Of a stretch of 64,000 nucleotides of DNA, positions 33,670-46,500 are shown piece after piece. The translations under genes were made by a program, and so were the position numbers. The notes beneath the pieces were generated by a model, which saw only the letters and a list, made by a program, of their open reading frames with translations, was not told the DNA's origin and did not search any database. Location of the stretch: assembly GCF_030867095.1 (NCBI RefSeq), contig NC_081835.1:21150501-21214500 (forward strand), written 5' to 3'. Each line of letters opens with the position of its first letter. Position 1 is the stretch's first letter. The stretch is from Alligator mississippiensis. Taxonomy: Eukaryota; Chordata; Crocodylia; Alligatoridae.

Positions 33670-35290
33670 CCATGTCCATGCCATCTCAGAGGAAGGGTAG
33701 CAAAAGGGCACAGCAACCCCCTTGGCTCAGTAGGGAACTCGTGGACCTCCTACACTTAACAAGAGAGGCTTATAAAGGATGGAAGACTAGAATCACCACC
33801 AAGGAGTATTCTGCACTTGTCCATACCTTACGGAGCAAACCAGGAAAGCCAAGGCTGGAACCGAACTCCATCTGGCTACACATCAAGGACAATAAAAAGA
33901 TATGTGGGGAGTCGGAAGAAATGCAAGGGTAACATTGGATCCCTCCTACACCAAATGGGACAACTGATAACTGACACCCAGGAAAAAGCCAACCTGCTTA
34001 ATGGGTGCTTTGCATCAGTTTTTCATCAGCCCAAAGGGACTGCCCTGCCTAGCATGATGAGGAACAGCCAGGGTGAGGGTGAATTTATACCTACCATCGA
34101 TGTAGACCTTGTAAAGGAACACTTTGAGAGGCTGGGACACCTTCAAGTCCACTGGTCCTGATAGGTTACACCTCAGAGTACTTAGGGACCTGGCAGGTGT
34201 CATAGCCCAACCATTGGCAAAAATATTAAAAAACTCTTGGCACTCATCTGAAGTACCTGAAGATTGGAAGAAGGCCAATGTGGTGCTCATCTTTAAGAAG
34301 GGAGGAAAGTAGATCTGGGGAACTACAGGCCAATCAGCTTGACCTTAATCCCCCATAAGATTCTGGAAATAATTATTAAAGAGACCATTCTTGACAAGCT
34401 GGCTGATGGCAATATCCTGAGGGACAGTCAGCATGGGTTTGTTGCAGGTAGGTCTTGCCTGACCAATCTCACCTCCTTCTATGACCAGGTGACATATCAC
34501 CTGGATGAGGGAAAAGAGATTGATATCATATATCTGGACTTTTAAAAAGCCTTTGATCTGGTGTCCCATAATCTCCTCATGGAAAAATTGGCCAGCTGTA
34601 GCCTTGGCTACATCACAGTTCGATGGCTGGGGAATTGGCTCTAAGGCTGGACCAAGAGAGTAGTAGTTGACAGAAGTGAATCATTATGGTGCTCTGTGAA
34701 CAGTGGGGTTCCCCAAGTCTCCGTCCTTGGACCAGTTCTCTTTAATGTCTTTGTCAATGATGTGGACACTGGCGTCAGAAGTGGACGGGCCAATTTTGCT
34801 GATGACACTAAACTTTGGGGTAGATCATCCACACCTGAGGATAGGCTGGTGATCTAGGCTGACTTGGATAGGCTTAGAAAGTGGGAAGATACAAACCTGA
34901 TGACATTCAATACTGAAAAATGCAAGGTACTTCACCTCATGATCAGAGGACAAGAGAATAGGCCTTATGAAGAGAGGCTGAGAGCCATGGGACTCTTCAG
35001 CCTGGGACAGCACAGGCTCAGGGGTGACCTGGTGGCAGTCTCTAAGTACATAAGGGGTGTGCATCAGGATCTGGGGGAACGTCTGTTCACCAGAGCTCCC
35101 CAATGGATGACAATGACCAATGGTCACAAACTCCTCCAAGATGATTTTAGGCTGGACATAAGGAAAAAACTTCTTTACTGTCTGAGCCCCCAAGGCCTGG
35201 AATAGACTCCCACCAGAGGTGGTGCAGGCACCTACTCTAGAGAGAAGGGAAAAGAGGCAGGGTTGGCTGGATGATCTGACCTCAGAACTG
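33670..35290 (+). repeat. CR1 LINE, sense orientation, decayed and internally deleted
   Basis: Reads as the CR1 RT region: [80 protein letters not shown] is joined directly to MIRGQENRPYEERL, whereas the copy at 1637-2848 has about 114 extra residues there, so roughly 340 bp were deleted. Several stops and a missing 3' repeat mark it as dead and older than the minus-strand copy. Confidence 0.9.
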
Positions 35291-37689
35291 TGCTAGAGTC
35301 CAGGAGCAACAGAGTAGCACCTTCCATCCAGGGGACTTACAGGCAACCTCCTGAGACAGCCCAATTCCATTGAGGCATGGCAGGCGAGTGAAAGAGATAA
35401 CACCTCAGAGGATGTGGGTTCAGTCTGCCACTAGGGGCTGCACTTGAGCCCCTATCATGTTGTGCCTGCTACCTGCGATTTCCTTTTAGATAAACTTCCA
35501 GTACTGAATCTCCTCCTCTTTAAACAAACTGTCATATACAGCATGTAAAAAGGATTTTTCTTTAAATCGGATATAGAAAATGAACCTGTAACTTCTCTTA
35601 AAATTAATATTATTAAAGGAATTACATCTGGAGTCTTATAGCAAGGAATCTGGAGTTATAATCTCTTCTTTTACTGGTGTAACTTGTAAAGTCATATCAT
35701 GATAGCTAATGTATGTGTAAGAAACATGGAAAAAGTCCCAGAGTATCTTATGATCAAGTATTTATAGTGAGCTATTAATGGACATGAACTCTGCTGAGAT
35801 CACTTTTCAATACATAAACATATCACCTTCAACCTAAGATTCACTTGTTTGAAATGTGAAGTCTTTGGTGTTCTTTCAAAAGCAAAAAAAAGGTGAGGAA
35901 AACAATACATTTTTTGTGAATTTTTGTTAATTTTTTAATGCACTGTTTACCAAAAATATAATTATAGCTTTAAAATGTGTGTATATACTGGTGGTCTTTT
36001 GGTCAGTTTAATGAACTACTTATAAGGCAAATGCTTCCTTGTTTGCAGGTTTTACTAATTTATCTCTCTGCTACATATAGATATATATATATATATTAAT
36101 TGTAGAGACATCTTAGGATTGTAAGTATATATATAATGGAGGGAATATATTATCCAAGCTTAATATGTATCCTTGCTGCTCAGCCTTAATATGTTTTAGG
36201 ATTATTCCAACTAGTGCAAAAATCCTGTTGACATCTTTCATTCTGTCTAGCCTGTAGGTAAATGAGAATTAGTTCTGAAGTTCTTACTTAGTTTGACTCC
36301 CCCCTGAAAGGCAATATTGGGAGTTTTGTCTGTGTGAAAATGGGTGGTAGGATTTGACACTAACAAATTGTCCCTCAATTAATCAGTGTGTATCTAACTT
36401 TGCAAAAACAGCAATATGTGGAATTCACCTCTAACAGCAGCCAGATCTGCATTGTCACCCAAACCATGCTGCAGGAGGATGAGTCATCATTGCAGTCACT
36501 GTATTTTTATTTATCCACTTTACCTTGAAAGCTGTGCTAAAGCTGATTGCTAAATGCAATTATTTCTCCTTTTTGGCTTCCTTTTAAAATGTATATTGAT
36601 CTGTTTGATGATGATAATTAATGTCCATAAATCATTCAATCAAAACCAATTGCCACATTTTAAAAAGAGAATATTAGCCATTTTTTAATCTTCATTATTT
36701 TACGATTGTTGATAAAAGATTGAAAATAATTATTTTTACATAACTTAACCCTTTCCATTTGGCAAACCTTGATGTTAGTTAATGTGTCATTTCCCTATAT
36801 TGCTAATGTAGGCCATATTAATATGATGCCTTTTTATTTATTCCAATAAACATTTATTCCACCAGTGTTGATGTCAATGTACACCTGATGTACTAGGTAA
36901 GTAATTTTTTTGGAGCTTGAAAAATGTTTAGAGAAATACAGACACATACTGATGATGAAGACACACTTAGTGTTGTTCAGAGCAGCTTTAATCTTGTTCT
37001 CCAAATGGGTCCTTAAGATGCACATTATGTGGATCAGACTACCTGGCAGTTTTCAGGTATACATTGTTTTGGTGTAGTTTCAGCTGGAAGACTCAAACAT
37101 ACAATCTAACATAGTTCTACAGTGTGTTTTTTATAGTAAATTATGGCCTAGATGGTCCTCGGTGATCTATTAATTGACCCCCATCCTCCCCCTGAAAACA
37201 ATAGGAAATGTTTACTGGACATCCCCTCTTTCCTACAAAGGAAATATCTAGAATACGTAATACCATGGTCTACTAAGGAGAAGCAAGGAGGCAAAAAGCC
37301 TGAAGAGGGAGGAGTTATTAATATTACTAATGAATTAGGAGGTTTTGCTTCTTAATGTATTGGCATGATAAAGTACTGTAGCTATTCTAAATGTTTCTTT
37401 CTTACAGTGGGACAAGAGAAAAAGCTAGGGAAAAACAATGCACTGGAACATAATTGCTGTATTTTAGAAAATAACTGTTTGACTGTACAGTATTTAAATA
37501 CTGGGGAGGAAGCCAGGGTATTGTTTCTGCATTTTTATTTATGCTTATTATTTCTTTCAGTACCTAAGTCCTCTGCAGCTGCTATTGTTGCCAGAAATTC
37601 AGAATTAATCTGATGATTTAAAAACTGCCTTCTAATAGAAGAGACTTGCTTTCCTTCACTGTTTGTGGTCCAAGTTGTGCAAATTTGAC
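35291..37689. other. Intergenic AT-rich stretch upstream of ASB14
   Basis: No coding exon or clear repeat. A short AT microsatellite lies at about 36080-36098. The ASB14 promoter and any 5' UTR exon should be in this interval, but no CpG-rich core was seen. Confidence 0.45.
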
Positions 37690-37817
37690 ATGTATAATTC
37701 TACATATACACATGATGATGACTCTGATGATGAGATTGCTACTCAGTATGTTATCCAACAAAGCTTGCAGGATATCCATAAAAGTGAGACAGTTACAGAT
37801 TCAGCAGAGACTGATAG
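37690..37817 (+). CDS. ASB14: ASB14 coding exon 1
   Basis: Starts at ATG with an acidic run ([13 protein letters not shown]) and [12 protein letters not shown]. This matches the ASB14 N-terminus and is UIM-like, though Val replaces the usual Ala four residues before the Ser. The donor is GTAAAC; phase 2. A TAG acceptor at 37636-37638 could precede it if there is an upstream 5' UTR exon. Confidence 0.85.
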
Positions 37818-40800
37818 GTAAACATGCATTGTTAACTAAATTCTGGTAATGTAAGCAGTATCTTTGTTGCAGTGTATGTAATAGTCTAGATGTGGGAGTT
37901 TTGTTACGTGTAATGCTGCTCTGTAATGTTTACTATTCTCATCTGGTTTAACATTGCTGAGAAGTACCTTTTAGTTACCCTTCCCTTTATACATACATAC
38001 TATACAGGTGAGATATTTGAAATTTTCCCACTGAAATAAGAAACCAGGTGAATCTCACTTATCTTCGGGGTTTGTTGAAAATTTACATCACTAGGGTAAC
38101 TAAGACTCCTAAGTTTTTCAGGTGACATTTTGCATCAAACTCCAAAGCAAATGTAAGGTCTAGGTAGAAAATATATATGATGCAGAAGAGAGTAGAACAG
38201 CAGTTTGCCCTTGTTTTGCCTTGATGTTTTAATATTAAAACCAAGTATTTTGTGCACAAACTAAGAATTCTTAGTACAGTGTGGGCGGTGGGGTGGAGAG
38301 AGTTGTTGTTTTATGTGGACTGAAATTTAAAGGATGGTATTTATGTTTATAGTCCTTTAAAAATGTTAAACATGTTAAGAATTATTGCTTATATTTGTAT
38401 AAACTCTAACAGCAAAATTCCTGTGTTTTGTGCAGCTGTGGCATATAGTAAAATTTTTTCTTCTGTATTTAAACTAAGATCTAATAATAGTTTGGACTTA
38501 TCCTTTTTATTGGCCCTGCTATGTAATGTAGGAACTGTTATGAAAGAATATGAAATGCAGCTTCCCTGTGAAAGTGAATGTGTTTCATTGATTAGTCACA
38601 ATAGGTAACTAGTGCTAAATGGGAAGATAACAGAAAATAAGTAAAACAAACAAGTAAATGTTTGAATATTTACACTTTAACAGACCAGAACGACTCTGAT
38701 CTGCTAATAAGTAGCAGATAATTGCAGCATTTACTTTTTTAATCTTTGCTTTACTAATAAGTATTTCCCTTAACTGATTTGAATGATAACTATTTTTTCT
38801 TTTTGTTTATGCAGCTTTCGATATGTTACAAGCAAAGAACATGGGAAGATAATCACAGCTATTCGGACAGTTAAGTACAAACACAGAAATCATCCCTCCT
38901 CTACCCTCATTTGATTTGTGTGGGAAGTTGAGTTAGGGCTAGATCTGAAAAGAGACTTGAGCATTTCATCACCTAATTTTTAGGTGCCAAACTGTCTTGT
39001 AAAATCGACAGCCCAAGTTAGGTGTCCAGGCTCCCTGTACCATGCTTGGGGAGAATGGAATCCATAAGAGCCAGCATGCTGAGTGGGAAGCTAAAGTAGC
39101 CAAAGCAAAACGTGCTGGGACTCTAGGTGTTTAATTCAGGGTGGAAAGAGGCATCTTCTGCCACTCAGGATTCATAGCTCTGAACTGTGTCCTAGATTTA
39201 GATGCCTCCTCACAGAAGAGGAGGAAGAGGAAAAAAAAGTGAAGGACCAATAGGTTGGTGGTCATACAGCTATAGGAGAAGCATCATCCTTTCTTCCTAA
39301 CTGAAGGGCCTTTGAGCTTGTATTTCTCAGCATCCAGGAGAGTGGCAAAACTACCAGGCTTCAGAGTATTCTCCAGTTGCAGATGTATCACACTGTGTGC
39401 AATAGTTAAATACTTAGTGGCTCTGAGAAAGGAGAAGAGAAATTATTATTACTGGTTAAAATTCTCGCCTGAGAGGACCAAGTGCTGGGTTCCAGTCCCT
39501 GCTCCACAGACGTTTCTGTTGTTCAGCCAATGACTAGTCAATGTAAATTGTATGAACAGACCTTGGAGCAGGGAGTGCAATACTGGACTCTTCCCTCCTG
39601 GATGAGTGCCTTGATCAATAGGCTGGATCAATAATTATGCACCTTCTTGTCTCTTTTTGGCCCAAAGAATCTTGAATTCTTTGCTGCATGTTGCAACAAC
39701 TTCCAGGGCAGGTGGAGAGTTCCTTTTCAGCTTTGCCAGTAGTTTGGTGGCTAGGGCACTCTTCTGGAAGGCAGAAAATGTGGGTGTAAAATCCTGAATC
39801 CCGTCCTGCTAAAGATCCCATGTTCATGGTGAGATCCCAAACTGAAGACCTGACTGTGAGGCTGTTAAAGACAGCACTTGTAGCACAAGCTGGGGTAGTA
39901 AAAGCAGCTCTGGAGTTCTGGTCAGATTCTGGACTTTTTTTCTTGACAAAGTGAAAGTGCTTTGTGCTGTTAACCCTCTCTCATGTTCTACTTCAGAGGG
40001 GGCAGTATTTCAGATTTTTCTATTTTTTTTCACATGCATTATAAGCCTATAACTCTGGTTAGACAGTCTGTGGAAGGAAGATGAGCCTAATCAGTACCAT
40101 TAGTGATGCATTACTTTAAACTGTTATTTGATAGAAAGCTGTTCTGAGAAGCTGAAGCCTGTTCTAGTGGGACTAATGGGATTAATGGTCCTCAAAATAC
40201 TCCTTGGTGTCACTGGATCTTAGACTCCAATGCTTTCTGCTTAATAATACGGATATGAATCAATACTTCATAGGCCAAGAAGAAGTCTTGCAGAAGTTAA
40301 TGAGGCACCATTCTGCTTTTAAGGAAGCAGATCACCAAGGCTGGCTTCCTCTGCATGAAGCTGCAGCACAGTTAAACAAGAACATCCTAGAAATAACTCT
40401 GAAAGGTAAACAGCCATCTGTGTTCCCTGTGTGAAGAGGTTTGCTAGGTCAGTTTTGACGATTGGTTCTTTTTTCAAACGTGCAGTTCTCATGTGTATCT
40501 TTCAGCCTCGCATCCTGTTGTGTGGGAGCAAACCAATCTGAAAGGAGAAACTCCTCTCTTTCTGGCAGTAGAAAAATGCTTTGTAGACAATGTCAATTTT
40601 TTCCTGGTCAATGGATGCAACCCCAACATTAAGAATGAAGAAGGAGACTCTTCTCTAGTTATAGGTAAATCATAACTTTTCTTGTTGGGTAAATTATATT
40701 TGATGTGTTATTGAGCGATTTCTACTTAACATCTTTTGATGTTGGCTGAAAAAATATATTAAAAAATCCTGTATATTAAAGGTTAATCTATTTGCATTGA

Positions 40801-43510
40801 CTTTGAAAAAGACGAAAAAACAGACTGTGTTCCTTTATCTCAGTGACAGTGGTGCTTTAGCAGGGTCCTCAGTCCACACTAAAGCCTAATGCCCACTATG
40901 TTTGGAAACATGAGTTCAACTCCCAACTGTATGCTTAAACAGGTTTTCTCAAGTAGATCTGACTGTAATGAATATGAGCCATATATAAAGCTAATTGGAG
41001 GTGGTGAATCTTCTCAAACAAGATAAGCAGTTCTGTGAATCTTTCCTTAAGAAGCCAGCCTTTTTTCCTAAGAGCAGATACTTTTTCAGCATTTCTGCAC
41101 TTTTGGAATGTGGCCAAGAGTAGCAGGCAAACTGTCACAATATTATGAGACAATCTATTTTGGAGAGACACCTATTGGAGGTCTGAAATGGTTCTAAAAG
41201 TAACCAAATACTTTCTCAGCCACAAAAAAATCCTATAGGTTTTGAGTTTAACCACATCATTGCTTGGAATGATAAATGATGAATACTTCCTTTCTGCCAT
41301 TAAATGGAGACAGAAAGCACAGACAGAAGTGACAAGTTTTCACTCGATCTGGCCCCTGAAAGTGCTCTAGAACTGTGACCAAACACAAGTGCACCCCCCA
41401 CTCCAGTGCTGCTGGGTGAACCCCAGAGCAGACCTCCCTTCCCCCACCTTCTCTGCCTCCCCTCCTGAGTCAGAACAGGAGGGGAGTGGGGAGGGGGAGG
41501 GTAGAAATAGGGGAAGAGGCTGCAGACATGCAGCCTTTTTCTTGGATCAGCTCTAAATTGGAGCTGTATTCCCTGTGAGAGTCAGGGAGAGGTGGGAGTG
41601 GAGCTAGAGGATCGGTATAACTCATAGCACTTTCTATGAAGTGCCATGAATTAGACCCTAGAGCTGCACTTCTGTCTGCACCTATAGAGAATTTTTGGTA
41701 TGTTATTTTCTTTATATCAGGTTCTTTTCAGGTATGACTGCTCGCTTGTTTTACTCTGAGATGGAGCAATATAATTGGAGCTCCAGTGTCTTTGTTCAGT
41801 GAGTAAAAAGTTCGGAAATGGAGTGGGCTACGGCAACCTATGAGAATTTCCTGCTCCAAATAGTAAGCAGCTGCTGCTCCAACATTTAAGGAGCCAGGGC
41901 CTGCCCGGTAGGGTCATAACACAGCTAAGTTCACAGGAGCTGCAGCGCCAGGAAGAGCCCATATTTCTGGATTCTTACTATCAAACCAGGCCCTGCAGCA
42001 GTTTTTCTCCCATACAAAAGTTGACAAGGTGAAGTTAAGAAGTAAAAAGTTCAAGATAGATGAGAATCTTTCTCTAGCAGCCTCTTACATACAAAGAGGT
42101 CTAGGTGACCTTACATCAGCAAGGCATCTTTAGCTGCAAAGAGTCAGTGGTCCAGGTGGAAAATGGCAGATCTTTTCCAGAAGATTCATGTTACCTTCAC
42201 TGAGGTCTACAAGACAGCTTCTTCTGCTTTCTTCGGTGCCTCTTCCCCTGCAGTCTCAGAAATATCCAGGGTCTTTAGCTTGTTTACTCACCCATTTTTC
42301 CCAAGATCTGAAAGCACATAAGTCTTGAAGCCTACACACTGGCTTCCTCTCACAGCCTCAGTGTCTCTTCCTTTAAAAACGCAGAGTAAGCAATCATGAC
42401 AGTCTTGGCCTCCTTGGACTTCCCAAAGAACAACTAAACTTAGTTGAAATTACCTTTTATAGAAGGTAGAAGGCAAGGCAGGGTGTCACCTCCGAGACTT
42501 AACTGGTTCAGAGGCGTGAGCTTTCTTGGTAACAGCCCACTTTGTCAGATGCTATCGTTGCATCATTTGGTAAAATCATCAATGCTATCATTGCATCATT
42601 TTTTTCTTTTCTATGACACTCCATTACTTTTGACAGCATAGCAGATCAAACAGAGAAAGGGAATTTTTTTTTGCCTACTAATTCTATTTCTCTAGAATCT
42701 TTTCAAGTCAGATCACTGCTCTCTTCATAGCTCAGGTTTTTCTAACAAGGAGTTTTACGCTTTTGTTTGCTTAGTAAATAACACATGCTGCTTATGAAGA
42801 TTCATCTCAGTTGTGTGAGCTGGCCAGTCACTTATGCACAGGATAGCAGCACCCAAAAGTTCTGAATCCATTTAGTGCAGGGGCAGGCAATTATTTCAGG
42901 TGGAGGGCCACTTACCAAGTTTTAGCAAGCTGTCAAAGGCCACGTGGGTAGCCCTACCCCTTGACAGTTGCCCTGCCCCCTGGTCACCACCTTGTGATCA
43001 GAAGTCCCACACCTGAGCCACTGACCTTTGCCACCAGAAGTCCCTCTCTTTGCCCCTGGAAGTACTCCTTTCAGGAAGGAGTTTTGCCATCTTGGAACCA
43101 GAAAAATACCAAATTATATTCTAAAAAGCAAACATCTACAACATTTGTTAATCTGATTTCAAAACATATATTTGTCCTGATTTACATGTGTTTCTGTTGT
43201 GTACATAGAGATGATTGCACAATAGCTTAAAATGAAGTCTTACTCTTGTATGTTGTGAGGCAGGGTATAGGTTTGTGGGGGGGGTATGTGGGTTGAGGGA
43301 GCATGTGGGTGGGTATGGGGTTTGTGGGGGGCTGTGTTTGGGGGAAGGGTTTCTGGGGTTTGTGTATGGCAGTGTGAGGGTGTGTGTGGGTGGGTGCATG
43401 TGTATGGTGGGGGGGTGGGATTCACCTATGAACGAACACACACACACACATACACACTGCCCATGCCTGCACACGCGCGCACACACACTCTGCCTGTGTC
43501 TGCGTGCGCA

Positions 43511-43580
<70 letters not shown>

Positions 43581-46500
43581 GCCCCTGAGCCTACGCGCTC
43601 CCCTCCCCCTGTACCAGCACGGTCCCATGGTCTGGTGATGCAGCCAGGAGCCATGTGGTGCTGGAGCAGGGTGGTGGCAGGAAAGCAGGGAACTGGCTGG
43701 AGGTGGGGTGGGGCTGCTCAAGCCTGCTGAGGGCTCCCTCTAGGTCCTACGGCCTCTGGCTTCTGTCAGCTTTGACAAGCTGCCAGGAACAAATAAATAT
43801 TAATTTACTAAATTTTTTAGGGGCCCCGTGGGCCAGATAGAATGGCTTGGTGGGTCAAATCCAGCCTGCAGGCCGTATTTTGCTCACCCTGATCTAATAG
43901 CAGGGAAGGACTTCACTACTACAGTATGGAACAACATGGAGAGAGAAAATATGCAATGAACAATTTCTGCAAAATAAGTTGTTTTACGAATTGCATAGGG
44001 AATAACATTTGTTATTCAGGAACTGAAAAACAGGCTTGGTGCTAATTTAAACCTCTCACTGCTGCATGACATTTCTTGATATATAAATAACACTGCAGAG
44101 ACTAAAGCAGACTAGAAGCAATAGTATATAGAATAGTGTTGAATAATATTTAAATAGTTAATGCTTCACTTACTATCTTGCAGCAATTAAACATGACTCG
44201 TATGAAATCGCCTCCCTGCTGATCAGATTTGGAGCAAATGTAAATTTACAGTGCGTCAATAAGAGGACAGCATTACATGAGGCAGCCAGACTGGGCAGGA
44301 AGGACTTGGTTAACCTTCTGCTTTGTTCTGGAGCTGATCCTGATCCCTGCAGTGCCTATGGGCTCACTCCCCTCGCTCTGGCAGCACAGATTGGGCATAC
44401 AGAAATAATGGAAATCTTACTGAAAAAAGGTGAGAATTATTATAGGATCTTTACAGTTCAACATTCTGCTTTAGGAACTTCTGGTTGCCAGAAATAACCT
44501 AAAATGTTCTGTTAGCTCAAGGACTGAAATTATAGTCAAGTGCACTGAAAGAGATATTCCTGATTTCGAAATTTGAGAAAGCTTATCTTCCTTCCAGTCA
44601 CGGGAAATCAAAAGGGCATGACTTGCCTGCAGAAGCAAAGAAGAACTGTTAGCTCACTTACCAATACAATATTGCATTGCCAAGAGTAATGTTTTGAGTG
44701 GCATATTACTACCTACATAGCACATTATGGTCAGATATCAGTATATACATTAGCTTTCTGTGAACTGCTTTGGCAGTGAATTATAGTCTAGCGTTCATAT
44801 TGTTGACTCCTCAGTAAGCTTGAAGAGTTTACCTCATAGGGTATACAGTATAAACTTTATTTGTACTTGATACCCCTTAGGATTATTGCATAATCTATTC
44901 AATTTCAATACCACTTACGCTATCCGTGCCATAGAAATTAAACCCCCTCCCTGGCCAGTTCACTTTGACCTAGTAGGGTTGGCCATGCCCCTGCTGCTGG
45001 AGCAGCCAGCAGAGACATGCAGGTCTGCACTGGTGGGACAGGGGAGGAAGGGAGTGGGGAATAAACCTCTTCCCTGCCCCCTTCTTGGGCCAGCATCTAG
45101 CCAGGCCCCTGCCCCTGCCCCTGCCTGTCCCTCCTCCAACTAGGAAGCAGAGGGCTGGGGCCAGACCTGCTGGGCTGAAACAGAGAGCACAGCCCAGAGA
45201 GCATCCTGGGATGCTAAGGGACTCTGGTTTAAGTTAAACCAGCAAGGGGTCTGGGACAGAAGTTGCATAAACCGGTTTGAGCTCAATCAGTTAAGTCTGA
45301 TACTATATTCAACCACAGTTTTGGCCATTTTGAAACTGGTTTATGTGCACTGAACTTATGTTCTGTTACAGGTTTAAACCAGTTTCCGCTCACTTATTCC
45401 AGTTTATGAGTAATGTCTGTCCCTGGTCCCTTAGTCACAGTTCATTACAAGTTTTCAGACTTAAGATGGTGCTTCATCCTTTACATAGTTCTTAAATTTG
45501 TGGCGGTGGGGGGGGAATAAGATAGCATTTTCCTTTCCTCTTAAATTTCATTAACTTTTCTACAAAAAGTTGCTTTGTAAGCATCAAATTTCTATCATTA
45601 AGACAGAAGCTGACAGCGCTGAACATTGTCTTTATGTACACCAACCAAAAAAAAAAGCAGTTAGCATCATAGCAGTTTGAGTGTTCCCAGCCATGTTAAA
45701 ATGCAATGGGATTTTGTTGCACATGAGTATGGACATACATACATTTTAGCCACTTTAAAAAGGAAGGTCAACTGCTGCTGGGGAACACCCAGCAGCTGTT
45801 ATGACCTTTTACATCTGCATGATCTTATAGCAATGCAAGTTAGCTAACCCGACCTAACTCTGAGTCTGAATGAACCAGAGTTAAAGTCTGAATGGTTTTG
45901 CTACACTTGGATATCGCTACAGAATCATGCAGAACGTAGCAACTTGTATCGGTATCCTTTGATATTAATACAAGTTGTTACTAGGGCTGCACGAAATTTT
46001 GCCAGCTGTTTCGTTTCGATGCTGTTTTGTTGCATTTTGAGCTCGAAACAGTGAAATTTAAACGAAACAAAGGGCTTTGAAACAGCCTTGAAACAAAATG
46101 AGGCCAGTCAAAACGTTTCAAAAGTTTTGAAATGTTTCAAATTTTGCAGCAGCCAGCTAGGTGGTGGGAGACAGGAGAGCCAGGGCTGCAGCCCCATGTG
46201 GCTCAGCCCGGCAGGGAGCACAGCCATGGCTCTCCCTGCCTCCTGCCACCATGCTGTGCACCGATCAGCTCTGCCAGCCCCATGGAGCTCAGCCCGGTGG
46301 TTGAAGGTGGGCAGAGCCGGGGCCTCCTGTCACTGCTAAGTTCCACGGGACTGGGAGCTTCCCCCCACTGGGCTCAGTTCCCACTGCCGGGCTCAGTTCC
46401 CAGTGGCTCACAGAGCTGGGGAACTCAGCCAGGCTGAGGGAAGCACCTCCCCCAGCTGGGCTGAGTTCCCCAGTGCTGTGAGGGGCTGAGAACTCAGCCT

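Noticed and set aside
43148-43730. Open frames rich in His-Thr or Cys-Val
   Set aside because: Translations of the (CA)n/(GT)n microsatellite.
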